Of a stretch of 64,000 nucleotides of DNA, positions 45,255-54,985 are shown piece after piece. This DNA comes from Stenocarpella maydis (lineage: Eukaryota > Ascomycota > Sordariomycetes > Diaporthales > Diaporthaceae). A program made the translations under genes and the position numbers. How positions within the stretch are numbered: position 1 is the first letter of the stretch; every line of letters starts with the position of its first letter. The notes under the pieces are model-generated. The model was given only the letters and a program-made list of their open reading frames with translations, made no database searches and was not told where the DNA came from. The stretch covers positions 434,001 through 498,000 of the forward strand of contig NQMI01000004.1 in the NCBI GenBank assembly GCA_002270565.1. Reading direction: 5' to 3'.

Positions 45255-46814
45255 TCACTTCTTGCTAAAGAAGGACATGATATTCCCCTGGCCTTTCGCA
45301 GCTGGTTTCTTGGTCTTGGCCGGTTGTGAGCCTGCATCAGCCTTCTTCTTCGCAGCTGGTGGTGCTGGCTCATCCTCTGAGAAAGACTCCCAACCAGCTT
45401 CTTGAACCGTGACTGCCTCGGACGTCAACAATTGCGCCCCAATCTCCATGACAAGTGATTGCTTGTGACTTACCCAAGTATCCCTGGTCGTCCATGACTG
45501 TCTTCTTTTTCATCACGCGCCTCTTTCCTCGGCGCCGCCCATTGCTGGCACTCGAAATTACCTCGGCCGGCTCTGGTTTCTCCTCTTTCTCAGGCTCTGG
45601 CGCTGGAATCTCCTCCTCCGGCTCTTCCATCGGCGTGTCCTCCTTATCAGCTTCCTCGTCTTCGCTGTCCTCCTCCATCATGCGCTTCAGCTCTTCCTGG
45701 CGGTCTTTTCTGGTTTTGCATGCTGTGCCGTCTTCAGTCTTGGGCTCAGGAATAGTATCATCCTCCCCATCATCAGAGAGTTCCCGCATAGGTGAAACAT
45801 CTGCAGAATTTGTTGCCGTTGGCTGAGGAGTTCCGGCTTTTTTGGGTTTGGAAGTGGCTTTGGCAAAGGACTGCATGATACCTCCAGAAGCTCCACGCTT
45901 GAGGGCTGGTGGCGGTTTCTTCGAGCCCGATGGCACCGGGGTGGATTCTTTGGAACCAGGCTTTTTCTCTGGTGCCGCTTCTTCCTTAACTGGCACAGCC
46001 GGTGCTTGCTTCGAGGCAGGTGGTTTTGCATCGGAAGCTTTGGGTACCGCCACACTAGGCTTGGGGACTGCTCCTGGGCGCTCTCTCCGTCGCGCATATG
46101 GATTGCGAATGGGCCCGAGTGTGTTGTGGCGGCTGGCTGAACCGTCCTCGGTCGCCAAATCAACCATAGGTTTCGATACCTCCGCAAGCAGTTGAAGATC
46201 CTGCGGCAATGTTTAGTCGCAAGTACACCACAAGTAAAGAGAGGAAGGAGTCTTGCCTTCACCGGGTGCGTTCCCAGGCTGTAGACATGAATTGAATCGA
46301 CGCTTTCGTATTGCGAGAGGACCTCTGTAAACGCGGATAAGCTGAAGTACTGTAAGGGGATAAGGATATGGCCTACCATTGAGACTCTCCTCAGCCACAA
46401 GTGACAGTGTGATCACCGGGGTGTCATCCACCGCAGGCTCGATTTCAGGGGGAGAGCTCGTCATATGCACATCACCATCTTGCTGGGAGTGGCCGTTGGT
46501 TTGGGCGTTCTTCCTGATACCATACAGCATGTAGGTTGCGTAAACGGCCCCTGCGCGTTTGCCATTCTGCACAGTGTAGAATTCGTAGAGCATCCTAACA
46601 GATGCTCAGGACATGTTCACGTGATGCGAGCGGATGTACTCACTGTTTGGCAATGTTGACGTGGACCTTCAGTGCCCGACTCAAAGTCCGGTACGTGACC
46701 TTAAAAGTGGAATGTTAGCTTGCAACCTGTATTGGTGAAGCCGTGGGCCAAGAAGCTCACGATTTTGTCATCTGACAGGACTTGTTCCGCGAGATAAGTT
46801 TTGTAATCGTCCAT
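45255..46814 (-). CDS. pol32: DNA polymerase delta subunit 3 (POL32/Cdc27)
   Basis: Non-catalytic subunit of DNA polymerase delta, linking it to PCNA; needed for break-induced replication and mutagenic bypass. Model: complement(join(45255..45412,45474..46200,46257..46324,46377..46594,46644..46699,46761..46814)), 426 residues. The N-terminal winged-helix part reads MDDYKTYLAEQVLSDDKIV, TYRTLSRALKVHVNIAKQML and YEFYTVQNGKRAGAVYATYM. The middle is Pro/Lys/Glu-rich and unstructured, with NGRRRGKRRVMKKK as a likely nuclear signal. The extreme C-terminus is a PCNA-interacting box, QGNIMSFF, followed by SKK. The intron 46201-46256 appears to start with GC (AAG|GCAAGA): the GT alternative six bases earlier loses VK from HPVKDLQLL. 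The gene faces rad18 head to head. Confidence 0.9.
46251..46257 (-). other. GC-AG intron donor in pol32
   Basis: Minus-strand sequence G|GCAAGA at the exon 4 end. GC donors normally need strong pairing on both sides, and AAG|GCAAG provides that. The GTGAAG donor just upstream would also keep frame but pairs less well. Confidence 0.55.
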
Positions 46815-47203
46815 GATGAGTCGGTAGCGATTGCACGTTGATATGCTATTCTGCTCGAGAATTCGGGCGCGAAATGTCCACGAAATGGATTTGGCCTGCA
46901 AGAGTTCAAGAGATGCGAGGTGAGCGCAGCAAGCATAGACGCAAAGTGCGCCGCCCATTGGACGCGTTTACTTGCAGGGGTGAGGGCTGCAGTGCTCTTT
47001 ACGCGCTTTCACGGCAGGTCGCGCCTCCCCAAAGCGGACCCAGTGCCGGCCCTTTCAGGCCTTCATTCCTCGCGACTTCACAAAATCAACCCGCAACACT
47101 CTTTCTAGCCTTGTCTTTTGCCTCGAGGATCGCCAAGGCAGCCACGCCAATCGGTAAGAGGCAACGGTCCTCCGACAAATTACAACGACTTGAGCGATCA
47201 AGG
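46815..47203. promoter_or_regulatory. Divergent promoter of pol32 and rad18 with MCB site
   Basis: The start codons of two genes acting at PCNA are 389 bp apart and diverge. An exact ACGCGT lies at 46962-46967, and an ACGCG core is at 47001-47005 (TTACGCGC). ATTGG (CCAAT, minus) is at 46957-46961. This supports shared MBF-type, S-phase-linked control, though that is inference. Confidence 0.55.
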
Positions 47204-48658
47204 ATGGGCACTCGGAATACGGGTCCCGTGACAAAGGACGATGCCTACGACGTATCCGACCCAACAGACTGGCTCGGAACGCCTCTGGCCAGCCTGATGC
47301 CTGTCGAACAGTCGATGCGATGCCATGTCTGCAAAGACTTCTACAATTCTCCGATGGTCACAACTTGCTGCCACACCTTCTGCTCCCTCTGCATACGCAG
47401 AGCCCTCGCCATCGACGGGAAGTGCCCACTGTGTCGCGCCACGGACCAGGAATCAAGATTGAGAGGCAACTGGGCCATAAGAGAGGCTGTCGAGAGTTTC
47501 GTACGTGGCAGGGATGCTATGCTCAGGCTCGCACGAGAACCACAAGGCCCTGCGACTGATGTGGCAACACACACGCCAAAAAGGAAAGCGGGTGACGGTA
47601 CACAGGACGGTGGCCAGCATCCAAAAAGAACCAGGATGTCTACCAGATCGAGCAGCGCAAGGGCAGCAGAGACTACATCGGAAATGATGAGGGAAGAAGT
47701 GGGAGCACCAGAGGTGGAGGAGGTGGAGGTAGAAGAGTACACACCTGGTAGGCTTCTGCCCGTCCACCCCCCTCCTTCCCTTCAGACAACTAGTTGCCGG
47801 AGACTGATACAACAGACAGACGATGGCCTTGTTGCTTGCCCAATCTGCACCTGGAGGATGAAGTCCGAGAAAGTCGACAGACACCTCGATACTGACTGTC
47901 CCGGAGAGCCACGACCACAACCAAGTGAATCAAAGCCAAGAAACCCCGGCTTCCCGCCCGTGCGCCCTGCAAGCAACAACTTGACTAAGCCGCAAGAGAG
48001 ACTGTCTCCATTAAATTACTCTATGATGAAGGAGACTGCTTTGAGGAAGAGGCTTTCAGAGATGGGGATTTCGAGTTGGGGTTCCAGACAACTGCTCGAG
48101 AAAAGACACAGGGAATGGGTTGTGATATGGAATGCCAATTGTGATTCCGCTCGACCAAAACCTAAATCGGCCCTCCTGCGAGACCTCGATACTTGGGAGC
48201 GCACACAAGGTGGTAGTGCTCCTTCCAACTCTCATTCAGCCAGTCTGGGTGCTCAGATCAAAGACAAGGAATTCGATGGCATGGGATGGGCCTCGAAGCA
48301 CAGCGACTCATTCAAGGACCTGATCGCAAATGCCCGCAAGTCTCGCCAGAAGGCGGGTGGGACAAACCTGGAGTCCTCCCATGAAGCTCGAAACCAGTCT
48401 TCTGTCGTCAGCAACGTGGCCCCTGAACAGCGGCCAGCTGCCACTACCAACGGACACGGCCATGTTGAAGGGTATCCAATAAGGAGCTCCGATACGGTCA
48501 TGCATGACACTATCACCTCCAGTCAGGTAGTAGCGGATCAGTCACCTGCAGGGCTGGCTGTAGACAAAGTCGCGGAGCATGTACCACAGGATCCACCGTT
48601 ACACCCCCAGACGGACGACTTATCTAGCTCTGGTGGCACGAAGACAATAGCTCCATGA
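47204..48658 (+). CDS. rad18: E3 ubiquitin ligase RAD18
   Basis: With the E2 Rad6 it monoubiquitinates PCNA at stalled forks and so starts post-replication repair. As an uninterrupted frame it has 484 residues. RING finger near 39-77 (CHVCKDFYNS, CCHTFCSLCI, KCPLC), UBZ4 zinc finger near 212-232 (CPICTWRMK, then HLDTDC), and a SAP domain near 267-300 (METALRKRLSEMG-like core KETALRKRLSEMGISSWGSR). A 72-nt in-frame stretch, 47748-47819, has a GTAGGC donor, an ACTGAT branch and an ACAG acceptor; removing it gives EEYTPDDGLVACPIC, closer to the family pattern, and 460 residues. The upstream frame from 46838 has no RAD18-like sequence, so the start at MGTRNTGPVT is preferred. The Ser/Thr-rich C-terminus is unstructured. 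Confidence 0.92.
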   Translation: MGTRNTGPVTKDDAYDVSDPTDWLGTPLASLMPVEQSMRCHVCKDFYNSPMVTTCCHTFCSLCIRRALAIDGKCPLCRATDQESRLRGNWAIREAVESFVRGRDAMLRLAREPQGPATDVATHTPKRKAGDGTQDGGQHPKRTRMSTRSSSARAAETTSEMMREEVGAPEVEEVEVEEYTPGRLLPVHPPPSLQTTSCRRLIQQTDDGLVACPICTWRMKSEKVDRHLDTDCPGEPRPQPSESKPRNPGFPPVRPASNNLTKPQERLSPLNYSMMKETALRKRLSEMGISSWGSRQLLEKRHREWVVIWNANCDSARPKPKSALLRDLDTWERTQGGSAPSNSHSASLGAQIKDKEFDGMGWASKHSDSFKDLIANARKSRQKAGGTNLESSHEARNQSSVVSNVAPEQRPAATTNGHGHVEGYPIRSSDTVMHDTITSSQVVADQSPAGLAVDKVAEHVPQDPPLHPQTDDLSSSGGTKTIAP

Positions 48659-49618
48659 CAAAGAATAATGCTCCAGGCTCGCAGAGCAGAGTCGAGCAAT
48701 ACCAGAGCGTCAAGTGCGCACGCGATTCATGCAACTCAATCAATGCCTCGCGCTCTTGCCGTGACATCCCCAACCGGTGCTTCATCGGGCACGCTTCTGT
48801 TCTGATGCCCCCTAACATCAGCTTCGACGACTCCTCCGAGCGGGTATATCCAATCCATGCTCAGGTTGATTCGGGGGTATTGGTGGAGTTGTCACTGTTA
48901 CCCAGATCCAGCAAACATCTAGCTTACTTTGAAATGAGCTAGTGATGGACCAGTCATTGGCTTTCGGCGGTAGTGTCTAGCGATGTAGTAGATACGTTCC
49001 TGCTCGAACTCCAGGGAGCGATTGGAACTGCGCGTAGGAAACCCTCCCGGCCGTGTTGGTTTCCAGATATCCTTGTAATAAGAGGTTTCAGGGCCACAGA
49101 AGCCTTCAGCTGCGAGTACATCCTGTACCATCGACGAGGCGCAATGAAAGCCAACTGGAGACAAGATAAAAGAGTGAAATCCATGCTCCCATCACGGGCT
49201 TCCTCGCCTATTCTTTCCCTGCAGAGCGGTGAAGGTGGCGTCTGACGCCAAATCCCTTGGGTATAATGGCATTGAGCTTCTCCCGGCTCTCCGAACGTGC
49301 CTGAGCAGATGCCGTGCCTAGGACACATACCCAAGAGGCGTCGCCGTTATACCTACAACTAGGGGGGGGGAGGCTGTCTAGCCCGTTGTTACATTCACCC
49401 AGACTGGTTCCTGTAACTTAATCTATGAAGGTCAGCTAGGGTACTGGGCAGACAAAGAAGCTTTTACCAGTCTGCCCTGGTAGACTCCGAATAAAATCGA
49501 CGGAATGCAGGGGAATGCCACACTATGTCGATCACTCACTCTGACCATGATTTTGTAATCATCACACTTGCTCAAGGTTCCCTCAACTGGATACAGTCAT
49601 GATGCTCTGCAACCCGCA
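48659..49618. other. 0.96 kb convergent intergenic region
   Basis: Between the 3' ends of rad18 (+) and the CHMP7-like gene (-). Open frames at 48655-48942 and 48973-49245 lack family-like sequence or splice support. A G10-like run is at about 49363-49371. Confidence 0.45.
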
Positions 49619-51076
49619 TTAGCTCGCCTCTTCCCTCTGGGGCTCGTCCTTTAGCGACATTTTACTCATCTCCCTTGAAAGCCCGTCAGCCTCCTGGCGA
49701 TCGCCCGCAATGGCCTGCGGAGTGTGCAGATCCGCAAGTCTCCTCGCGATCTCCTCGGCTTCCTTCCGCTCCGCGGCTTCCTCTCTTGCCCGCTCATTCT
49801 CGTGTTCCTTGCTGGTCTGCTCCTGCAACATCGCCTCGAGCTCATCGTCGAGCTCTGCTTCGTCGACCACCCGGCCTTGCTCTGCCAGTATGGTGTTGAT
49901 CTCGTCAGCCTGGCCCATCTGCTCGCGCATGTGGTCCACGACCTCTTCTACGCGCTGGGCGCCTCCAACCTGCGCGTTCAGTGTCCTCAGGACCTCGGTG
50001 CTCGCGCCCATGACCTTGACCAGCTGCACGTTGTCTGATGCCTGCTCAATCTTGGCCGATACCTCTTCTATCTGGCCAAGGGTGGCGAAGCGCTGCTGCA
50101 GGGATGATTCTGCCAGCTTCTTGGACTTCAGGGCTGCCATGGCCGTGACGCGGTTCTTCTTAGCCACCGCCTGTCTTGCTGTGATGGTGAGCTCCTCAAT
50201 CTTGTTATTCAGTACTGTCGTTTGGTGGTTCAGGTACTCGGCCAGCTCCCTGAGTGACGCTATTGTCTCGTCCTCCGCTGTAATCGCCGACTCCTTGTCG
50301 TCGGGATTCCTGATCTTGACCGTCTTTCTGTCGTAGAGCAGTACCCCCTGGTCCCTTGACATGAAACGCAGCAGGACCTCCATGTCCGTCTCGGATAACT
50401 GCTGACCCTTCAGGATGGAATCCTTGAATTCCGCCTGGAACTGCACTTTCGAGAATGTCCTCTCGAATCTTGAGGTCAGCCCCGCGGTCTGCTCGAGCAC
50501 CGCCTTGGAGGCAGCTTCCACGTTGGCGATGACCACGAACTGGCCGCCCGGGAGCCTGTCATCACCGCCGAAAGTGAAGGCCCCAGTAAGGCCCAGCTGC
50601 TTGAAGCCCCACGAGGCGACGGTCCACGGTATCGATCTCCATGGTCTGTAGTAAATGCTCTCGTGGGCCTTCAAAAAGTCCTGTATAGGTATCAAGTCTC
50701 TTTCTTGCGTCGCCTCTCGGATAACAGCGCCAAGGGCCAGCGGTCGGCCATATTGCTTGCTTTCCAGGGCTCGTAGCAACGACTCGTCTGCGTTCAGGAC
50801 AACGTGGTTGTGACTGGGCGACGAGCCAGAGCCGGTGGGAGCAAGACCGGCCCGCACAAGCCCTGAAAGGCCACTCCTCCAAGCGGAGATATTAGCTTGG
50901 TATCCATCGGGGTTGGTGGAGCGGAGGCCACGGAAGTCCGAGTAGAGGGCCGGTATGCGGGCTCTGTGTGAAGAACAGTCAGTCAGCTTAACACGATGCA
51001 ATTTGGCAGCAGTGAGATGTTCTGACTTTCGAAAGCTAGGCTCATGCTCAATGAGCCACCCGAGAGCGTCCGACAT
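49619..51076 (-). CDS. chm7: CHMP7-like ESCRT-III protein (Snf7 family)
   Basis: ESCRT-III-related protein; the family recruits ESCRT-III to the nuclear envelope for quality control and sealing of nuclear pores. Model: complement(join(49619..50963,51027..51076)), 464 residues. The first intron (63 nt) was inferred from a GCTGAC branch and CACAG; it restores SFRKARIPALYSDFRGL. The N-terminal half (residues about 1-230) is winged-helix-like (WRSIPWTVASWGFKQLGL, RDQGVLLYDRKTVKI). The C-terminal half is the Snf7 coiled coil (LNNKIEELTITARQAVAKKN, VTAMAALKSKKLAESSLQQR). The tail contains DELEAMLQEQ, a MIM-like acidic helix, and a Glu-rich end. Vps32/Snf7 itself would lack the N-terminal half and be about 240 residues. 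Confidence 0.87.
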   Translation of the reverse strand: MSDALGWLIEHEPSFRKSEHLTAAKLHRVKLTDCSSHRARIPALYSDFRGLRSTNPDGYQANISAWRSGLSGLVRAGLAPTGSGSSPSHNHVVLNADESLLRALESKQYGRPLALGAVIREATQERDLIPIQDFLKAHESIYYRPWRSIPWTVASWGFKQLGLTGAFTFGGDDRLPGGQFVVIANVEAASKAVLEQTAGLTSRFERTFSKVQFQAEFKDSILKGQQLSETDMEVLLRFMSRDQGVLLYDRKTVKIRNPDDKESAITAEDETIASLRELAEYLNHQTTVLNNKIEELTITARQAVAKKNRVTAMAALKSKKLAESSLQQRFATLGQIEEVSAKIEQASDNVQLVKVMGASTEVLRTLNAQVGGAQRVEEVVDHMREQMGQADEINTILAEQGRVVDEAELDDELEAMLQEQTSKEHENERAREEAAERKEAEEIARRLADLHTPQAIAGDRQEADGLSREMSKMSLKDEPQREEAS

Positions 51077-51582
51077 TCTGCGGCAAACGCTCGCCTCGGC
51101 GTGCTTGTAGGTGCTTGGTTACTTGGGTAATGAGCAACGGGCGCTGGAAGGGATGACGTCGTGCCAGTAGCCCAACTCTTAGGGTGCTGCCTTTTTTTTC
51201 TTCTTCTTTTTCTTTTTGACAGCAAAAGTTAGATCTTTGTTGTGACAAAACAAAGACAGCTACGTGGCCATGCTCGATGGACCGGAACGAGAGCTGCCAC
51301 ACTGTGAAGTGGGAAATGCTGGTGATAGTGGAAAGTAAAGCTGCACAGTCTATTCCAGCGTGCTCGAGCTGGGGCCAACGCTTATCGCTTATCTGCGATA
51401 GTTGCCCCTTGCAACCTCCAATGAGTAAATACAACAATTGATTTCACCTCGGTGATCTTTCAACATACCCAGCAGGCTTCTTGTATGTGGTCTCCTTGAG
51501 ATGGGCTTGGCAGCCATACCAGGCAGATGCTATGTGAAGATACTCCTTTCCCCACACCATATCCACCTACTTCTAGATCAGT
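51077..51582. other. Intergenic, chm7 promoter
   Basis: 506 bp upstream of chm7 and downstream of the catalase-like gene, both minus strand. A T/C-rich tract is at 51189-51217. No gene supported. Confidence 0.5.
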
Positions 51583-52654
51583 TCATGCAGCACGCCGCTC
51601 TCGGCCGCTGATGAGATAGACCCCTGCTCTCACAGCCAACAAGGGGTCAGCGGATGCTTCAAGCCCAGGAACATCCCTTGGAACAGGGTCGAAGATGATG
51701 TGCTTCTGCTCCGCAGCACTGCCCTCCGTCAGGGCTGAGAGACATACGGACCCCAGCGTCACCACTTTTCTTTCCTGCGGCCAGTGCACACAGGCATCAT
51801 CAGTTATGTCGCCCTTCTCGGCCACCTGCGCCTTCAGGTCGAACACTATAGGCCCCGCCTCGAGCAGTTTTGGTATCCCATCGAACAAGTAATTCTCACT
51901 CCTCCCCTTGAGCTCCTCCTCGTCCACCGTTTTGAGCCCAGCGGCCGGCACGATCCTGTACCTCACATACGTCTCGTTCCCGCCCGAGTCGACGAGCTTG
52001 AAAGCATTGACCCCAAAGAACTGCTCGTTGGCGAAGCTGTCCGGGGCCGGCTTGGGCGTCTGTACGAAGGCCAGTGCCTTGGGGTGCGTGCCGAGGAATG
52101 ACTCAACAGTGCCATCTTTCAGGGCCCTGAAGAAGGCGAGTGCCTCGTCTCCGTTAGAACCCGGGAAGGCATCCACGCTGTGCGCGATTATATCCGTGTG
52201 GACTCTGCGAGGGTGGCTGGCAAGCTGGAATCTCAGCGCAAAACCACGGGGCCCAGCATTCGGTGAGTTGTCGGGAATATTCGGCAGGCCGGTAGCTATT
52301 CGGCGCCGCGTGAGTGTCCAAAGGGTTATCGGGTGTGACGGCGAGGGCACTCACAGTTGGAGAACCGCGCGATGATAGGGGTTGACGCATGATTGAAATG
52401 CGGTGCTATCGATAGCTCCTTGGCCTCTGAGCTTGGGGTGAAGGTCCCTTGGAGTAGAATCCCCTTTGCGTGTGCTTGCCACGGGAGAGCTGTAAGTGTC
52501 TGTCTGCTCGTCGCCACAAGGCCAATTATTAGATGGAGCGCGGTTTTTAGTGCCTACCTGGTCGGTAGCCTGGATGCGGACCAAAGAGGCCATGGAGCGT
52601 ATCGACCAACCCTTGGCTGGTCTCTAAGACGTGCTCGTCCGTAGGTAGAGGCAT
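51583..52654 (-). CDS. Small catalase-like (SrpA-type) haem peroxidase
   Basis: Member of the short catalase-related family, about 310 residues against 480-750 for true catalases; related proteins use haem as peroxidases, but activity here is inferred. Model: complement(join(51583..52295,52355..52474,52558..52654)), 309 residues. Splicing at an AAG acceptor gives GPHPGYRPAHAKG, in which the His is the expected distal haem residue; an alternative CAG acceptor 15 nt upstream would insert LPWQA and keep frame. Further landmarks are GTFTPSSEAKELSIAPHF, RFSNSTGLPNIPDNSPNAGP followed by RGFALRF, and NEQFFGVNAFKLVD. The GRERRAA end completes it. The proximal Tyr/Arg pair of full-length catalases is not obvious to me. 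No peroxisomal SKL or signal peptide. Confidence 0.88.
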
Positions 52655-54985
52655 GGTTACAATATATAAGAGGTCAAGCCACTATGGGGGAGCTCCGGCT
52701 ATTGGTTCTTGGACTCTCCTGAAACTGCTTCTTCTTGGGAGGGCAGATGGCTGACTATAAATGCTCTATCATTTGTTCTCTTCGATCGGAGCACAAGCAT
52801 CCCGCTATCCTCCGCCAGCCACTGTGATGCTATCAGAATTCCAAATTGTACCGTTAAACCCTCATCCATTGGACGGAGCAAAGGCATTAGTGGTGATGCC
52901 CTCCCTGCGTTGCTGACTGAGAGACTGCATACTGGCGCTGGACTAGCTTGACTTCGGGCCTTAGGCCCTTCAGAAACCACGTCAACTTGCCCGCCTGGCA
53001 GCAGGGAGAGGGGCGGGCGGTTTTCACGTTAGCGTGCTGATACTAGACTAGTCCGAATCCAGGACAAAGAATTTCCTTGGTCCTGAGTATAGCTGAGATT
53101 GTATCTAATAGCCAATACTTGAAGGTGGATAAAGGTGGATGGATACTGTACCGGTTTGGAATAGATTCGTTGTGCCCCGGTGCCGGTTGGGCACCCGGTG
53201 CCGACTCGGGCCATTCGGCAGACCCACCAGACGGGCCAGCCCAAGAATCCGGGCTGGCAGCGCAACTGGTGGAATTGTCATAAGCACTAGGCTCGGCAAC
53301 ACGCACTTGAAGCAGATCAACTCGGTGGGACAGGTCCCGTCAGCAAGGCTGTTTGCGTTACGCGGCCAGAAAAGCCAGCCTCACATGCCCATGACGCTGG
53401 CGTCTGGTCGCTGTGGTTGTTGAGGATGTTGCAACGGGGCCCAGACCTGTCGAAACGGATCTGACCGGGAGGATGTCTTAGTCCTCAGAGCGCGCATGTG
53501 GTCGAGCCAACGCCAGAACCCGTCATCGCGGTAATTGGTTTGCAACGGTTCCAGTTGTGCCACCATGCACCATGAAATCAGATACCTATTACGCTGGTTC
53601 CTGGGTAGTTTACTTGGTAATCTGTAAATACATACAAGTGGTGGAGGCTGGGCTGGTACGGGTCTTATAGCCGTGGGTATGGGTGTAGTAAGTGTGGGTT
53701 TTACGGGTGTGGGCGTGGGTAGCCTTCCAAAGTTCTAAATCGCCACAGGGACAGCTCTTTGCCTGCTCAGTGTTGTGGAATGAGCCTCATTCGAGCGCAG
53801 CAGTTCAAGCCGCCGTCATCGGCAAGACGGCTGGCAAACCTTAACGACCGGGGGCAACCCCGCTGTTCCCGCAGGAACGCAAAGTCCACGACGCCTTCAT
53901 TGTCCCGTCGCCCTTCAAGATGCGGCCGCTCGTGTGGCAGAAGATGCGGCTTGACGTCGAAAGAGCGGTGGGGAAGGACGGAGGTGCTCCGAATTTCTGG
54001 TACTGTCTGTCGTGGATTCCTTCGACCGCCATCAGATTGCACTCGGGACACGAGCCCAGTCGAAGAGGAAGCCTCGGACGCAAGCCACTCAGCCCCGGGT
54101 AAGAGGTACGGATGCTACACTACATGATGCAGCGCAATGCAACGCAATGCAACGCTGCTGCTGCAAGATGGGAGTGGCTGGAGCTGCAATGCAGAGGTGG
54201 GACCCATGATGTCAAAACAGAAGGGAGAGGTTCCGCAGCAGAGGCGTGCTCGCTGCGACCTGTCTAGAACCCCGACCCAGAGAAGACAACCAGCGCCGAT
54301 CCCTACTGAGCGACACGATTGCGCGGAACCACCTTGCCGGGAGGCGGCATCTCGCCCTCTGACCAACACGCTGAGTTGTCGCTGCAGACTAGATCTTGTC
54401 TTGGAAGGCTTCCAGGAAGACTGACAGACTGACTGGGAACAAAGGACGGCAGAGCATCGCTGGGGGAGGAACTAAGTTCACTAAGTACGGAGTACAGACC
54501 ACTAGACCGGTCGTGAGAAATCACCCGCGGGATGACATCAGGCGGCGGGCAACCCCTGCTGCTCACGCTCCGGATCTTTGTGGCCCTCCGCGAAGCCCCT
54601 CTCCCACCTGCCACTGGCAGATGCCGGCTGGCGTAATGGTGTTCGCCTCTTGCCGCGTTGGACGGTCGACAGACATCAATGCTGGCATGCTCATGCGTTG
54701 CATCAGCCTGCATCCGGCACTGTCCAGTAGCAGGCGTCCTCTCTAAATGATCCCGGGACCCTTGATGCAGATCCCGCATGGCTAGCACTTACTGGCATAC
54801 TTTCTTACAAAAGAAGGAGACCTGCCGGTCCTTTGCCAACGTGGGCTGGCAACCACATACGAGTCCTACCGCCGTTTCAGAGGCAATATCAAGAAGGCTC
54901 TTGATTCATCACTCTCCACCAGCCAACAGCATTGTTTCGGGTGTCATCCTCTTCAGGCATCTGCTCTTTCGTGTCTTCTCCCGTG
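52655..54985. other. 2.3 kb gene-poor region
   Basis: Mostly without support. It includes a G/T-rich stretch (53640-53725, GGGTGTGGGCGTGGG-like words) and imperfect repeats CGGTGCCGGTTGGGCACCCGG near 53178. The only protein-like piece is the frame listed at 53871-54102. The end of the region is the promoter of the His-rich protein gene. Confidence 0.45.
53871..54102 (+). pseudogene. Possible gene relic
   Basis: After an acceptor-like CCCGCAG, the frame reads ERKVHDAFIVPSPFKMRPLV followed by WQKMRLDVERAVGKDGGAP and NFWYCLSWIPSTAIR, then turns to low-quality sequence and stops at 54102. The composition is protein-like, but I recognise no family and find no upstream exon or start. It could be a decayed gene fragment or chance. 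Confidence 0.25.

Noticed and set aside
48655..48942. 95-codon frame after rad18
   Set aside because: It overlaps the rad18 stop codon, probably 3' UTR; no similarity noticed.
52558..52654. Apparent frameshift in the first exon of the catalase-like gene
   Set aside because: It came from a misread of two bases; rechecking the sequence gave one uninterrupted frame through MPLPTDEHVLETSQGLVDTL and beyond.
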